Origin: Actinophytocola sp036555685
GTDB lineage: Bacteria > Actinomycetota > Actinomycetes > Mycobacteriales > Pseudonocardiaceae
Reading direction: 5' to 3'
Length of the DNA: 64,000 bases
NCBI RefSeq assembly: GCF_036555685.1
Contig: NZ_DATBKY010000041.1
Span: 47,759-111,758 of the forward strand
How positions within the stretch are numbered: the stretch's first letter is position 1; each line of letters starts with the position of its first letter. Of this stretch, positions 16,649-24,627 are shown one piece after another. The notes under the pieces were generated by a model. It had not been told where the DNA came from and ran no database searches. It saw nothing but the letters and a program-made list of their open reading frames with translations. A program made the position numbers and the translations under genes.

Positions 16649-17620
16649 GTGCCGTTCGCGTCCCTGAAGGCCCGCATCGACCGCCTGCCCAGCCCCAGCC
16701 GCCGCCTCCAGCTCGGCGTCGCCGTCGCGGTCGTCGCCACGCAGGCGCTCATCGCGATGACCGGGGCGATCGTGCGGGTCACCGGATCCGGGCTCGGCTG
16801 CCCGACGTGGCCGCAGTGCCTGCCGGGCAGCATGGTCCCGGAGAGCCATCCCGAGTACGCCACGCTCAACCAGTGGATCGAGTACGGCAACCGCCTGTTC
16901 ACCGGCATCGTCGGCCTCATCGCCGTCGCCGCGTTCGTGCTGGCGCTGCTGAACAAGCCGCGCGACCGCCGCTACCTGCGGCTGGCGATCGCCATGCCGG
17001 TCGGCGTCGCGGTCCAGGCCGTGCTCGGCGGTATCACCGTGCGCATGGACCTGCTGTGGTGGACCGTCGCGATCCACCTGCTCGCCTCGACCGTCATGGT
17101 CTGGCTCGCCACCCTGCTCGTGCACGCCATCCCCCGCGAGGACGCGCGGCCCGGGATCGGCAGCCGCACGATCGGCCGCTGGCTCTACGTCCAGACCGCA
17201 CTGCTCGCCGGCATCCTCGTCACCGGAACGATGGTCACCGGTGCCGGCCCGCACGGCGGTGACCCGGACACTCCGCGGCTCGCGATCCCGGTCGAGACGC
17301 TCGCCCACGTGCACGCGTCGTTCCTCTACGCGTTCCTCGGCTCGCTGGTGCTGCTCGGCTTCTGGCTGCGCGGCGTGGCGGACCCGCCGTGGCGCCGCTA
17401 CCAGGTGCTCGCCGGCGTCGTGCTCGCGCAGGGCACCATCGGCCTGGTGCAGTTCTGGACGGGTGTCCCGGAGCTGCTCGTCTGCCTGCACGTCCTCGGC
17501 GCGATGTCCGTCATCGTCGCGACCGCGTCGCTGTGGTGCGGCATTCGCGGCTACGGCCGGGCGTCAGATGTTCATGAAGTCGAGCCCGTCGCGGTGGCGA
17601 ACCGTCCGCGGACCACATAA
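16649..17620 (+). CDS. ctaA: Heme A synthase (COX15/CtaA)
   Basis: 323-aa membrane protein with eight hydrophobic helices. It oxidises the C8 methyl of heme O to give heme A for cytochrome aa3. The N-terminal GAIVRVTGSGLGCPTWPQC loop, with its cysteine pair (in SGLGCP and QCLPGS), and the conserved glutamate in NQWIEYGNRLFTG are typical. Heme-ligand histidines occur in the VAIHLLAS, HVHASF and CLHVLG helices. Start GTG is chosen from the TACGAT-N6-GTG spacing; a longer frame reads into the ABC permease. It works with ctaB at 24.6-25.6 kb. A short CCACA/TGTGG hairpin overlaps the stop. Confidence 0.93.
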   Translation: MPFASLKARIDRLPSPSRRLQLGVAVAVVATQALIAMTGAIVRVTGSGLGCPTWPQCLPGSMVPESHPEYATLNQWIEYGNRLFTGIVGLIAVAAFVLALLNKPRDRRYLRLAIAMPVGVAVQAVLGGITVRMDLLWWTVAIHLLASTVMVWLATLLVHAIPREDARPGIGSRTIGRWLYVQTALLAGILVTGTMVTGAGPHGGDPDTPRLAIPVETLAHVHASFLYAFLGSLVLLGFWLRGVADPPWRRYQVLAGVVLAQGTIGLVQFWTGVPELLVCLHVLGAMSVIVATASLWCGIRGYGRASDVHEVEPVAVANRPRTT

Positions 17621-17633
17621 CGTGTGGAAGGAA

Positions 17634-17660
17634 CCTACGGCTACGTAACCGTAGGTTACG
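17634..17660. promoter_or_regulatory. Overlapping palindromic operator upstream of the desaturase gene
   Basis: A 22-bp palindrome (17634-17655, CCTACGGCTAC / GTAACCGTAGG, one mismatched pair) overlaps a second palindrome, CGTAACC-GTA-GGTTACG (17644-17660, perfect arms). Both are centred 56-72 bp upstream of the desaturase start. Size and symmetry are typical of TetR-family operators. No regulator gene is adjacent. Confidence 0.65.
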
Positions 17661-17715
17661 TTGAGAGGCCGCGTCCCGGCCGAGTTACGAGGTCCCCAAG
17701 CTCATCACGTCCACG

Positions 17716-18660
17716 TTGGCGCCAACGCGCGAAGAACCCCGTCCCAAGCCGAAACCCATGATCGGCCGCCGGCGCTCGCTGCCGGAGGCATTCGTCGTCA
17801 AGCTGTTCATCCTCATCCCCTTCCTCGCGCTCGTCGCGGCCGTCCCGATGCTGTGGGGATGGGGTCTCGGCTGGACCGACGTCGGGCTCGCCGCCGCCTT
17901 CTATCTCGTCTCGTCCCTCGGCGTGACCGTCGGCTACCACCGCCACTTCACCCACGGCGCCTTCAAGGCGACCCGGCCGCTGCGGATCGCGCTGGCCGTC
18001 GCCGGCGGCCTCGCCGCGCAGGGCTCGGTCGTCGCCTGGGTCGCCGACCACCGCCGCCACCACGCGTTCTCCGACCGCGAGGGCGACCCCCACTCCCCGT
18101 GGCTGTTCGGCACGTCCCCCGCCGCCATCGCCAAGGGCTTCTGGCACGCGCACATGGGGTGGCTCTTCGAACGCGACCAGACCAACGCCGAGCGCTTCGC
18201 CCCCGACCTGCTCGCCGACCGAGACATCCGCTTGCTGGACAAGCTGTTCTTCCCGCTGACGTTCGTCACGATGGTGCTGCCGGGCGTGCTCGGCGGGCTC
18301 ATCACGTGGTCGGTGTGGGGCGGCGTGACCGCGCTGTTCTGGGCCGGCCTCGTGCGGATCGCGTTCCTGCACCACGTGACCTGGTCGGTCAACTCCATCT
18401 GCCACATGATCGGCTCGCGGCCGTTCCAGAGCCGCGACCGGGCGGCGAACTTCTGGCCGCTCGCGATCCTTTCCATGGGCGAGTCCTGGCACAACTCGCA
18501 CCACGCGGATCCCACCTGCGCGCGGCACGGCGTGCTGCGCGGGCAGCTCGACATCTCCGCGCGGCTCATCTGGATCTTCGAGAAGCTCGGCTGGGCCTAC
18601 GACGTCCGCTGGCCGAAACCGGAACGGCTGGCCGCGAGACGGACCGCCGCCGCGCGTTAG
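17716..18660 (+). CDS. Membrane acyl-CoA/acyl-lipid delta-9 fatty acid desaturase
   Basis: 314-aa di-iron membrane desaturase introducing a cis double bond in acyl chains. The three histidine boxes are present: HRHFTH, HRRHH and HNSHH. Two pairs of hydrophobic helices flank the first and second boxes. The start is uncertain: TTG at 17716 opens the frame, while the ATG at 17758 gives a protein 14 residues shorter that still keeps the first helix. Neither has a good ribosome-binding site. A palindromic operator lies upstream, so expression probably responds to a lipid-sensing regulator. The gene is not part of the ctaA-qor order in mycobacteria and was likely inserted there. Confidence 0.92.
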   Translation: MAPTREEPRPKPKPMIGRRRSLPEAFVVKLFILIPFLALVAAVPMLWGWGLGWTDVGLAAAFYLVSSLGVTVGYHRHFTHGAFKATRPLRIALAVAGGLAAQGSVVAWVADHRRHHAFSDREGDPHSPWLFGTSPAAIAKGFWHAHMGWLFERDQTNAERFAPDLLADRDIRLLDKLFFPLTFVTMVLPGVLGGLITWSVWGGVTALFWAGLVRIAFLHHVTWSVNSICHMIGSRPFQSRDRAANFWPLAILSMGESWHNSHHADPTCARHGVLRGQLDISARLIWIFEKLGWAYDVRWPKPERLAARRTAAAR

Positions 18661-18712
18661 GGTCCCGCAAGCCTGGACGTGGGAACCGCCTGGACCGAAC
18701 GCGGAGGATGAC

Positions 18713-19684
18713 GTGGCTGAGGCTGTCGTGGTGCGCACCACCGGTGGACCGGAGGTGCTCGAGCTGGCCCAGGTCGACGTGCCGGCGCCCGGTCCGGGCG
18801 AGCTCCTGGTCGACGTGGCCGCGGCCGGCGTCAACTACATCGACATCTACTTCCGCGCGGGCGGCTACGCGAAGGAACTCCCGTTCACGCCGGGCAACGA
18901 GGGCGCCGGCACGGTCCGCGAGGTCGGTCCGGACGTCGACGGCATCGCGGTAGGCGACCACGTGGCGTGGGCCGACGTGCCGGGCTCGTACGCGCAGCGG
19001 ACGGTCGTGCCGGCGGCCAAGGTCGTTCAGGTGCCCGGCGGCATCGACGACGAGACCGCCGCGGCGGCGATGCTCCAGGGACTGACCGCGCACTACCTGG
19101 TCACGTCCACGTACCCGGTCAAGCCGGGCGACACGGTGCTGGTGCACGCCGCCGCCGGCGGAGTCGGCCTGCTGCTCGTGCAGGCCGCGAAGTCCCGCGG
19201 CGGCAAGGTGATCGGCACCGTGTCGACGCCCGAGAAGGAGGCGCTCGCCCGCGAGGCAGGCGCGGACGAGGTCATCCGCTACACCGAGACCGACTTCGCC
19301 GAGGAGATCGCTCGGCTCACCGGCGGCGTGGGTGTCGCGGCCGTGTACGACGGCGTCGGCAAGGACACGTTCGACCGCAGCCTCACCTGCCTCGCCACGC
19401 GGGGAATGCTGGTGCTCTACGGCGCGTCCAGCGGCCCGGTGCCACCGGTCGACCCACAGCGGCTCAACTCGGGCGGCTCGCTGTTCCTCACCCGCCCGAC
19501 GCTCGGCCACCACATCGCCACGCCGGACGAGTTCCGCTGGCGCTGCGACGAGCTGTTCTCGGCGATCTCGGCCGGGCGCATCACCGTCCGGATCGGCGCC
19601 CGCCACCCGCTCGCCGACGCCCGCAAGGCCCACGAGGACCTCGCCGGCCGGCGGACCACGGGCAAGCTCCTGCTGATCCCGTGA
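18713..19684 (+). CDS. qor: NADPH:quinone oxidoreductase, zinc-independent MDR family
   Basis: 323-aa medium-chain dehydrogenase/reductase. GroES-like N-terminal half and a Rossmann domain with AAAGGVGLLLVQAAKSRG near residues 145-165. The structural and catalytic zinc cysteines and histidines of alcohol dehydrogenases are missing, as in QOR. FTPGNEGAGTV and YRAG-like FRAGGY are family landmarks. GGAGGATG precedes the GTG start, so it is translated from a leader. It lies between ctaA and ctaB, the position of qor (Rv1454c) in M. tuberculosis. The physiological electron acceptor is unknown. Confidence 0.92.
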   Translation: MAEAVVVRTTGGPEVLELAQVDVPAPGPGELLVDVAAAGVNYIDIYFRAGGYAKELPFTPGNEGAGTVREVGPDVDGIAVGDHVAWADVPGSYAQRTVVPAAKVVQVPGGIDDETAAAAMLQGLTAHYLVTSTYPVKPGDTVLVHAAAGGVGLLLVQAAKSRGGKVIGTVSTPEKEALAREAGADEVIRYTETDFAEEIARLTGGVGVAAVYDGVGKDTFDRSLTCLATRGMLVLYGASSGPVPPVDPQRLNSGGSLFLTRPTLGHHIATPDEFRWRCDELFSAISAGRITVRIGARHPLADARKAHEDLAGRRTTGKLLLIP

Positions 19685-19702
19685 ACCGCCGACCCGAGCG
19701 GA

Positions 19703-20326
19703 TCAGGCCGGAGTGACCTTCACGGCGTCGATGACGAACACGAGCGTCTCGTCCTGGAGCTCGTTGCCCGAGCCGGCGTAGGCCAGGTCCGGCGGGGCGA
19801 CGATCAGCCGCCGGCCGCCCTGCTTCATGCCCACCAGGCCCTGGTTCCACGCCTCGATGAGCCCGGAACCCACGGTCGGCACGTCGAGCGGCTGTTGCCC
19901 GTAGGAGGTCTCGACCTCCTTGCCGGTCGACCAGGCGGTCAGCGCGTAGTGAGCCTGCATCTGGGCACCCTTGGCGGCCTCCGGGCCGGTGCCCGGCTTC
20001 AGGTCCTCGACGATCAGCTTCGTCGGCGCGGAGCAGTTCTTCGGCACGGTGATCGTCGGGTGCTGGTTCGCCGGGCCGGTCACCTTGATGTCCTTGGCGG
20101 TGCACTCCACCGCGGTGCTGACGCCGGAGCTCTCCGGTGCACTCGTGGCCGATCCGGGGGCCGACTCCGGCGCCGACGACTCGGGTGCCGACTCCTCGGG
20201 CGAGGTCGGCGGCGGGAAGCTCACGACGTCCCCGGGCGGCTCGCTGGATGCCTGCTCGCTGTTGACGCATCCGGCGAGGCTGGACACGAGTGCCACCGCC
20301 ACGAGGACCTTGCTCACGTTGCGCAT
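19703..20326 (-). CDS. Secreted FKBP-type peptidyl-prolyl isomerase lipoprotein
   Basis: 207-aa lipoprotein. The signal peptide MRNVSKVLVAVALVSSLAGC ends in the lipobox LAGC. An acidic Ser/Pro/Glu-rich linker runs to about residue 75. The FKBP domain (about 110-207) has VGSGLIEAWNQGLVGMKQGGRRLIVAPPDLAYAGSG and the terminal ETLVFVIDAVKV. The usual FDSS motif is replaced by VETSYGQQ, and the loop between the active-site strands is slightly shorter, so activity is likely but unproven. A TAAGCT box lies eight bases upstream of the ATG. It is convergent with qor, with only 18 bp between the stops. Confidence 0.88.
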   Translation of the reverse strand: MRNVSKVLVAVALVSSLAGCVNSEQASSEPPGDVVSFPPPTSPEESAPESSAPESAPGSATSAPESSGVSTAVECTAKDIKVTGPANQHPTITVPKNCSAPTKLIVEDLKPGTGPEAAKGAQMQAHYALTAWSTGKEVETSYGQQPLDVPTVGSGLIEAWNQGLVGMKQGGRRLIVAPPDLAYAGSGNELQDETLVFVIDAVKVTPA

Positions 20327-20426
20327 GGTTCGCGAGCTTAAAGGTCGCGTTCCGGCGACGATCAGCGGCTGGCGGTAACCGGCCTGATCACTCTTTTCGC
20401 CTATTTCTCCGGCCCGTACTCAGCGG

Positions 20427-20432
20427 TAGAGT
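20427..20432 (+). promoter_or_regulatory. Candidate -10 box TAGAGT for the 20.5-23.0 kb cassette
   Basis: TAGAGT lies about 71 bp upstream of the TTG start, in the AT-richest part of the FKBP-cassette gap. With the AAGGAGGT ribosome-binding site at 20487-20494 this gives a leadered mRNA. The -35 region is not clear. Confidence 0.35.
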
Positions 20433-20502
20433 AACTCCCCGCGCTCGATCAAATACACAGAGCACTCGTCCGATCGGGCGCCCGCCAAGGAGGTGAACCA
20501 GC

Positions 20503-21504
20503 TTGCCCGCGGAAGCCAAGGGCCTCCGCAAGAACCCGATTCAAGAGATCTTCTGGACCAGAACCGGACTTCTACTCCTGATCTTGTTGGTGATTTCGGG
20601 CTCGGCGATGATCGCCACCAGCGGAATGGCCCCGGGAACAGGTAGGAACCTGCTCACCGCCGTTGCCACCGGCACTCTCGTCTCGGCCGTCGTCGGCTTC
20701 GGCCAGACGCTGATCACGGCCACCGCCACCCAGCGCGCGATGCTCACCCCGCTGATCGACGAGAGCCGCCAGGCGCTGCGCGACCTGTCAGCCGAGTACC
20801 GAGAGATGAACCAGGAGTTCTTCCCGACCCACATCTTCGAGCCGACGGCCGAGCCCAATCCCGCGCTGAACCGGCTGATGATGCAGGATCTGCAGGCCAC
20901 CCGGCAGTACCTGTTCCGGGGCTTCTCCGGCCGCCACGCGGCCGCCCGGCTGCTGCTGTCGCGGGCCGAGTGGGAGTTCCGGGCCGTGGTCGCCGACCCG
21001 CGCAACGCGAGCGCGATCAGCGGACGGGCCCGCTACCTGCTGCGGCACTCCCCTGCCGAGGCGGACTACGACACCATCCACGAACGGCTGCACGAGGACA
21101 TCCGCATCGGGCTGGTCGGCCTGTACCTCGCCCGCAGCCGCTGTTCCAGGCTCGAGGTCACGGTGATCTCCGACCCGCCGACCGACCGGCTGGAGATCTT
21201 CGACGACAGCATCTGGGTGACGCTCTACAGCGACGCCCGGGCCACCGCGGAGTACCCGCGCACGTTGCGGTTCTCCGAGGGGGCGTTCGTCTACACCATG
21301 CAGCGCGCGGAGTTCGCCCGTAACTCCGCGTCACCGCACGCGCACCACCTGGTGATCACGCCGGACACCTCGCGCCAGGACTTCATCAAGCAGTTCCAGA
21401 AGATCACCGGCAGCCAGCTGACCGAGGAGCAGTTCCTCGAGCTGAGCGCCGAGTTCTACAACTTCCTCCGGGAGTTCGCCGTCACCGCCGAGTTGGGGAG
21501 CTGA
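20503..21504 (+). CDS. Two-helix membrane protein with a C-terminal cytosolic domain, unknown family
   Basis: 333-aa protein. Two hydrophobic helices (about residues 19-40 and 50-73) are joined by a short loop. They are followed by a probable coiled coil (75-103) and a mixed alpha/beta domain to the end. That domain has DLQATRQYLFRGFSGRHAA, then a strand-rich part with RLEVTVISDPP and RLEIFDDSIWVTLYSD, and a helical tail. The layout faintly recalls inactive phospholipase-D-like sensor folds, but there is no HKD motif, and I do not assign a function. The TTG start is fixed by AAGGAGGT eight bases upstream. It is the first of three co-directional genes, 6 bp from the next. Confidence 0.75.
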   Translation: MPAEAKGLRKNPIQEIFWTRTGLLLLILLVISGSAMIATSGMAPGTGRNLLTAVATGTLVSAVVGFGQTLITATATQRAMLTPLIDESRQALRDLSAEYREMNQEFFPTHIFEPTAEPNPALNRLMMQDLQATRQYLFRGFSGRHAAARLLLSRAEWEFRAVVADPRNASAISGRARYLLRHSPAEADYDTIHERLHEDIRIGLVGLYLARSRCSRLEVTVISDPPTDRLEIFDDSIWVTLYSDARATAEYPRTLRFSEGAFVYTMQRAEFARNSASPHAHHLVITPDTSRQDFIKQFQKITGSQLTEEQFLELSAEFYNFLREFAVTAELGS

Positions 21505-21510
21505 TATCTC

Positions 21511-22149
21511 GTGCCCATCAGGGTCTCCGCCCTGGGCGAGCTGGCCGAGCAGCTGAGATCGGCCGAGTTCGACCTGTCCCGTCGCTGGGACACCATCGAC
21601 AAGTGGTTCGAGGCCTGGGCCGAGCGGCCCGGGCTTCGGGCCGACCTGCGCCGCCACCTGCTGGAGTTACCGAACGAGCAGGCGGCCGCGGTGATCAAGC
21701 GGTCCCGCGAGACGACGACCCACTTCGCCTGGTGCCTGCGTGACGTACCGAGCGAGCCGTTCACGTTCTGGCTGCACGAGTACAAGGAGCAGCGGGACTG
21801 GCGGCAGGGCTACGCCGACTCCGTGCACAACCACCGCTACCACTTCTGCACGACCATCCTGCGCGGCGGCTACCTGCACGAACGCTATGCCGCGACGATC
21901 AACCCGGGGACCGAGCTGATCAGGTCGGCGGAGCTGGTGACCGCCACCCCGTGCCCGGTCGGCTCGTCCGCGTTCCTGCTGGCCTCGGACTTCCACCGGA
22001 TCCCCCGCGCCACCGACGGCACCATGACGTTCCTCGTGAAGTCCCGCCAGGTCACGCCGTGGAGCCTGTCCTACGACCCCGACACCCATGAGAGCCACCG
22101 GCACGTGCCGGTCGAGACGAGGCTGGAACACCTGGCCAGCCGTCTGTGA
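21511..22149 (+). CDS. Cupin-like protein, possible metal-binding dioxygenase fold
   Basis: 212-aa soluble protein. The segment SVHNHRYHFCTTILRGGYLHERY (about residues 108-130) has the His-x-His, Gly and a later His of cupin motif 1. FLLASDFHRIP at about 158-168 gives the motif-2 histidine. These are the metal ligands of RmlC-like cupins such as cysteine-dioxygenase-type enzymes. The N-terminal 100 residues are helical. GTG start, 6 bp after the membrane-protein gene, with GGGGAG in that gene's last codons as a likely ribosome-binding site. The enzyme activity is unknown. Confidence 0.7.
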   Translation: MPIRVSALGELAEQLRSAEFDLSRRWDTIDKWFEAWAERPGLRADLRRHLLELPNEQAAAVIKRSRETTTHFAWCLRDVPSEPFTFWLHEYKEQRDWRQGYADSVHNHRYHFCTTILRGGYLHERYAATINPGTELIRSAELVTATPCPVGSSAFLLASDFHRIPRATDGTMTFLVKSRQVTPWSLSYDPDTHESHRHVPVETRLEHLASRL

Positions 22150-22260
22150 CCGCCCGTGCCGGCCTTGCGGAGGCAGTTCGACAGCAGACACGAGCCGTGC
22201 GCGGCGTTTACCATCACACCCGGCGCCCGCCGGTCGGGGCGGGGCCGCTGGGGAGGCTCG

Positions 22261-22965
22261 ATGCACACCGAGGACGCCGCACCGGCCAGAACGACCACCC
22301 AGGCCGTGGCGCCGGGGGCCCTGGCCTGCGTCGACGCGCAGGTCCGTGAGCTGTGTGCGCGCTACGCGCAGCGGCTGCCCTTCCACGGCTGGCACCACGT
22401 GAGCTTCGTGCGGGCCAAGGCCGTCCAGTTCGCCCGGGTCAACGGCGCCGAGGCCAGCGTCGTCGAGACCGCCGCCCTGGTGCACGACGTCAACTACCTC
22501 GTCCGGCGCAACTCCGCCGCCGCGGCCGGCGAGGGGCTGCGGCTGGACGTGCTCGCCCGGGCGGGCGTGCGGGCGGACACCGCGCGCTGGATCGACGAGA
22601 TCGTGGTCGAGGCCGAGATGGCCAACCGCGGCCCGGACATCTCGGTGGAGGCGCAGGCGCTCTCCGACGCCGACACCCTGTTCAAGGCGTTGCCGGTGAC
22701 CCCGGTCATGCTCTCGCACCGCTACCTCGCGGAGAACGGCATCACGCTGCGCGAGCTGGCGGACAAGATCGTCGGCGAGCAGCAGGCCGCACACGACGAG
22801 GGCTACTACTTCTACAACCCGGAGGCGGCCGCGGCCTACTCGCGGTGGGCGTCGACGAACCTCCTGCTGTGGCAGCACATCCGCGAGTCGCTGGACGACC
22901 ACGACGTCGCGGAGCTGCTCGACGCCGTGACCGCGCTCGGCATCATCGGGGTGCCGCCCGCGTAG
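22261..22965 (+). CDS. HD-domain phosphohydrolase-like protein
   Basis: 234-aa protein of the HD superfamily. The metal ligands are HGWHHVSFV (about residues 40-48), HD in ALVHDVNYL (about 77) and the later Asp in LSDADTLFKAL (about 138). Such proteins hydrolyse phosphate esters of nucleotides, but the substrate here is unknown. The start is ATG 22261 with GGGGAGG five bases upstream; the frame is open 35 codons further but into the preceding gene's terminal region. It is the last gene of the three-gene cassette, and its 3' end overlaps the convergent SRPBCC gene by 23 bp. Confidence 0.82.
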   Translation: MHTEDAAPARTTTQAVAPGALACVDAQVRELCARYAQRLPFHGWHHVSFVRAKAVQFARVNGAEASVVETAALVHDVNYLVRRNSAAAAGEGLRLDVLARAGVRADTARWIDEIVVEAEMANRGPDISVEAQALSDADTLFKALPVTPVMLSHRYLAENGITLRELADKIVGEQQAAHDEGYYFYNPEAAAAYSRWASTNLLLWQHIRESLDDHDVAELLDAVTALGIIGVPPA

Positions 22966-23428
22966 TGGCGGCCAGCAGCTCGGTGAGCCGGTCGAGGCCC
23001 TCGCCGAGGCCCCGCCGCATGCCCGAGGAGAGCACCGAGTCGCGGATCTCCTTGCTGGGCCAGCGAATCGTGTTGGTCAGCGTGGTGCGGCCGGCGTGCT
23101 CGGTGAAGACCAGCGTGCCGACGGACTCGTGCGCGGCCCGCGCCTCGCAGTCCACATTCGACTCCGTGGCCACGATCCGCTCCGGTTCGACGATCTCGAG
23201 GTACGTACCGCGCAGCGTCATCGTCGTGCCGCCCGGGCCGCGCATGAGGTAGTACCAGCAACCGCCCGGACGCAGGTCGATCTCGCAGACCTCGAGGCGC
23301 CAGGCGTGCGGGCCGAACCAACGCTTGAGGAGCTCGGGGCGGGTGTGCGCCTCGAACACGAGCCGGCGGGGCGCGGCGAACTCCTTGGTGACCAGGATCT
23401 CGCGGTCGGTCGGCGTGGTGATGATCAC
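22943..23428 (-). CDS. SRPBCC-family (AHSA1/START-like) protein
   Basis: 161-aa helix-grip fold protein with a ligand cavity. Hallmarks are REILVTKEFAAPRRLVFEAHTRPELLKRWFGPHAW at the N-terminus and the final helix GMRRGLGEGLDRLTELL. It starts at a GTG overlapping the stop of the ArsR gene (GTGA), so the two are co-translated. Such ArsR-SRPBCC pairs are common; the regulator controls both genes, and the SRPBCC protein may bind a small hydrophobic ligand. The open frame upstream is antisense-type extension and not part of this gene. Confidence 0.88.
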   Translation of the reverse strand: MIITTPTDREILVTKEFAAPRRLVFEAHTRPELLKRWFGPHAWRLEVCEIDLRPGGCWYYLMRGPGGTTMTLRGTYLEIVEPERIVATESNVDCEARAAHESVGTLVFTEHAGRTTLTNTIRWPSKEIRDSVLSSGMRRGLGEGLDRLTELLAATTRAAPR

Positions 23429-23799
23429 CGGTCCTCCTGCAGCTCGTCGAGCAGCGACTCCAGCCGCTCGTAGCTCTCGGCCCAGAACCGGCGGTAGCCG
23501 GCGAGCCAGGTCGTGGCCTCGCGCAGCGGCTCGGCCTCGAGCCGGCAGGGGCGGCGCTGCGCGTCGCGGCCACGGGAGACGAGTCCCGCGCGCTCCAGCA
23601 CCTTCAGGTGCTTGGAGATGGCCGGCTGGGTCATCTCGAACGGTTCGGCCAGTTCCTTGACCGATGCCTCGCCGTGCGCGAGCCGGGCGAGGATCGCGCG
23701 GCGGGTGGGGTCCGCGAGCGCGGCGAACGTCGCGTCGAGGCGGTCGAGGTCGTCGAGCCGGGCGAGGGTCGCGGTCAGTTCCATCACCTCCGGGTTCAA
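23425..23799 (-). CDS. ArsR/SmtB-family transcriptional regulator
   Basis: 124-aa (or 119-aa) winged-helix repressor. DATFAALADPTRRAILARLAHGEASVKELAE is the classic ArsR N-terminus, and MTQPAISKHLKVLERAGLVSRGRDAQRRP contains the recognition helix and wing. There are no cysteine metal sites, so it is not a metal sensor. The start is ambiguous: TTG (23799), GTG or ATG (23784). A GGAGG only two bases before the ATG is too close to serve it normally. It is coupled to the SRPBCC gene and divergent from the HAD gene 50 bp away. Confidence 0.9.
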   Translation of the reverse strand: MNPEVMELTATLARLDDLDRLDATFAALADPTRRAILARLAHGEASVKELAEPFEMTQPAISKHLKVLERAGLVSRGRDAQRRPCRLEAEPLREATTWLAGYRRFWAESYERLESLLDELQEDR

Positions 23800-23837
23800 T
23801 AACCGGACGGTAATGCTGCCGTGCGCGGCGGGTCAAC

Positions 23838-23843
23838 TACGGT
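23838..23843 (+). promoter_or_regulatory. -10 box TACGGT of the HAD gene, leaderless
   Basis: TACGGT is followed by six bases (tgaccc) and the ATG at 23850. It also sits in the small inverted repeat GGTCAAC-TAC-GGTTGACC (23831-23848), a possible operator for the divergent ArsR regulator. Confidence 0.55.
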
Positions 23844-23849
23844 TGACCC

Positions 23850-24623
23850 ATGGTCGCGGCGGTCCTGATCGACATCGACGGCGTCCTTACGGTGTCGTGG
23901 GAGCCGGTACCCGGCGCGGTCGAGGCCCTCGGCCGCCTGGACGTGCCGTACGCCCTGGTGACGAACACGACCTCACGCACCCGCGACTGGATCGCGACGA
24001 CGCTGGCCGACGCCGGCTTCCCGGTGGGTGTGGACGACGTCTTCACCGCGCCCGCGGTGACCGCGGCGTACCTTGCCGAGCACCACCCCGGCGCGCGCTG
24101 CGCGCTGCTGAACAGCGGCGACCTCGGCGACGACCTCGCCGGCCTCGCGCTCGCCCCGCTCGATGGGTCCACTGTGGACGTAGTGGTCGTCGGTGGCGCC
24201 GGGCCGGAGTTCGGCTACGCGGAGCTCAACGCCGCGTTCGGCCACCTGCAGCGGGGTGCCGCGCTGGTCGCGATGGCGCGCAACCTCTACTGGCGCACCT
24301 CCGAGGGCCTGCAGCTGGACGGCGGCGCGTTCCTCCTCGGCCTGGAGGCGGCGGCGGGCACCGAGGCGACCGTGGTCGGCAAGCCGTCGCCCGAGTTCTT
24401 CACGACCGCGCTGGCCGCCTTGTCCGCATCACCCGAGCAGGCGCTCATGATCGGCGACGACCTCGAAGCCGACGTGCTGGCCGCCCAGCGCGCGGGCCTG
24501 ACGGGGGTGCTCGTGCGGACCGGCAAGTTCGAGCAGAAGACACTCGAGGACTCCGCCGAGAAGCCCGACCACGTGCTGGACTCCTTCGCGGACCTGCCGG
24601 ACCTGCTGCGCGAGCTGGGCTAG
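23850..24623 (+). CDS. HAD-superfamily (subclass IIA) phosphatase
   Basis: 257-aa phosphatase of the NagD/PGP type. Motif I is LIDIDGVL (D7 nucleophile and D9). Motif II is the threonine in LVTNTTSR, motif III is the lysine in VVGKPSPEFF, and motif IV is MIGDDLEADV. The C2-type cap lies between motifs II and III. Members dephosphorylate small sugar phosphates or p-nitrophenyl phosphate; the substrate here is open. Its end is 4 bp from the convergent ctaB stop. It is transcribed leaderless from a TACGGT box. Confidence 0.9.
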   Translation: MVAAVLIDIDGVLTVSWEPVPGAVEALGRLDVPYALVTNTTSRTRDWIATTLADAGFPVGVDDVFTAPAVTAAYLAEHHPGARCALLNSGDLGDDLAGLALAPLDGSTVDVVVVGGAGPEFGYAELNAAFGHLQRGAALVAMARNLYWRTSEGLQLDGGAFLLGLEAAAGTEATVVGKPSPEFFTTALAALSASPEQALMIGDDLEADVLAAQRAGLTGVLVRTGKFEQKTLEDSAEKPDHVLDSFADLPDLLRELG

Positions 24624-24627
24624 TGGC

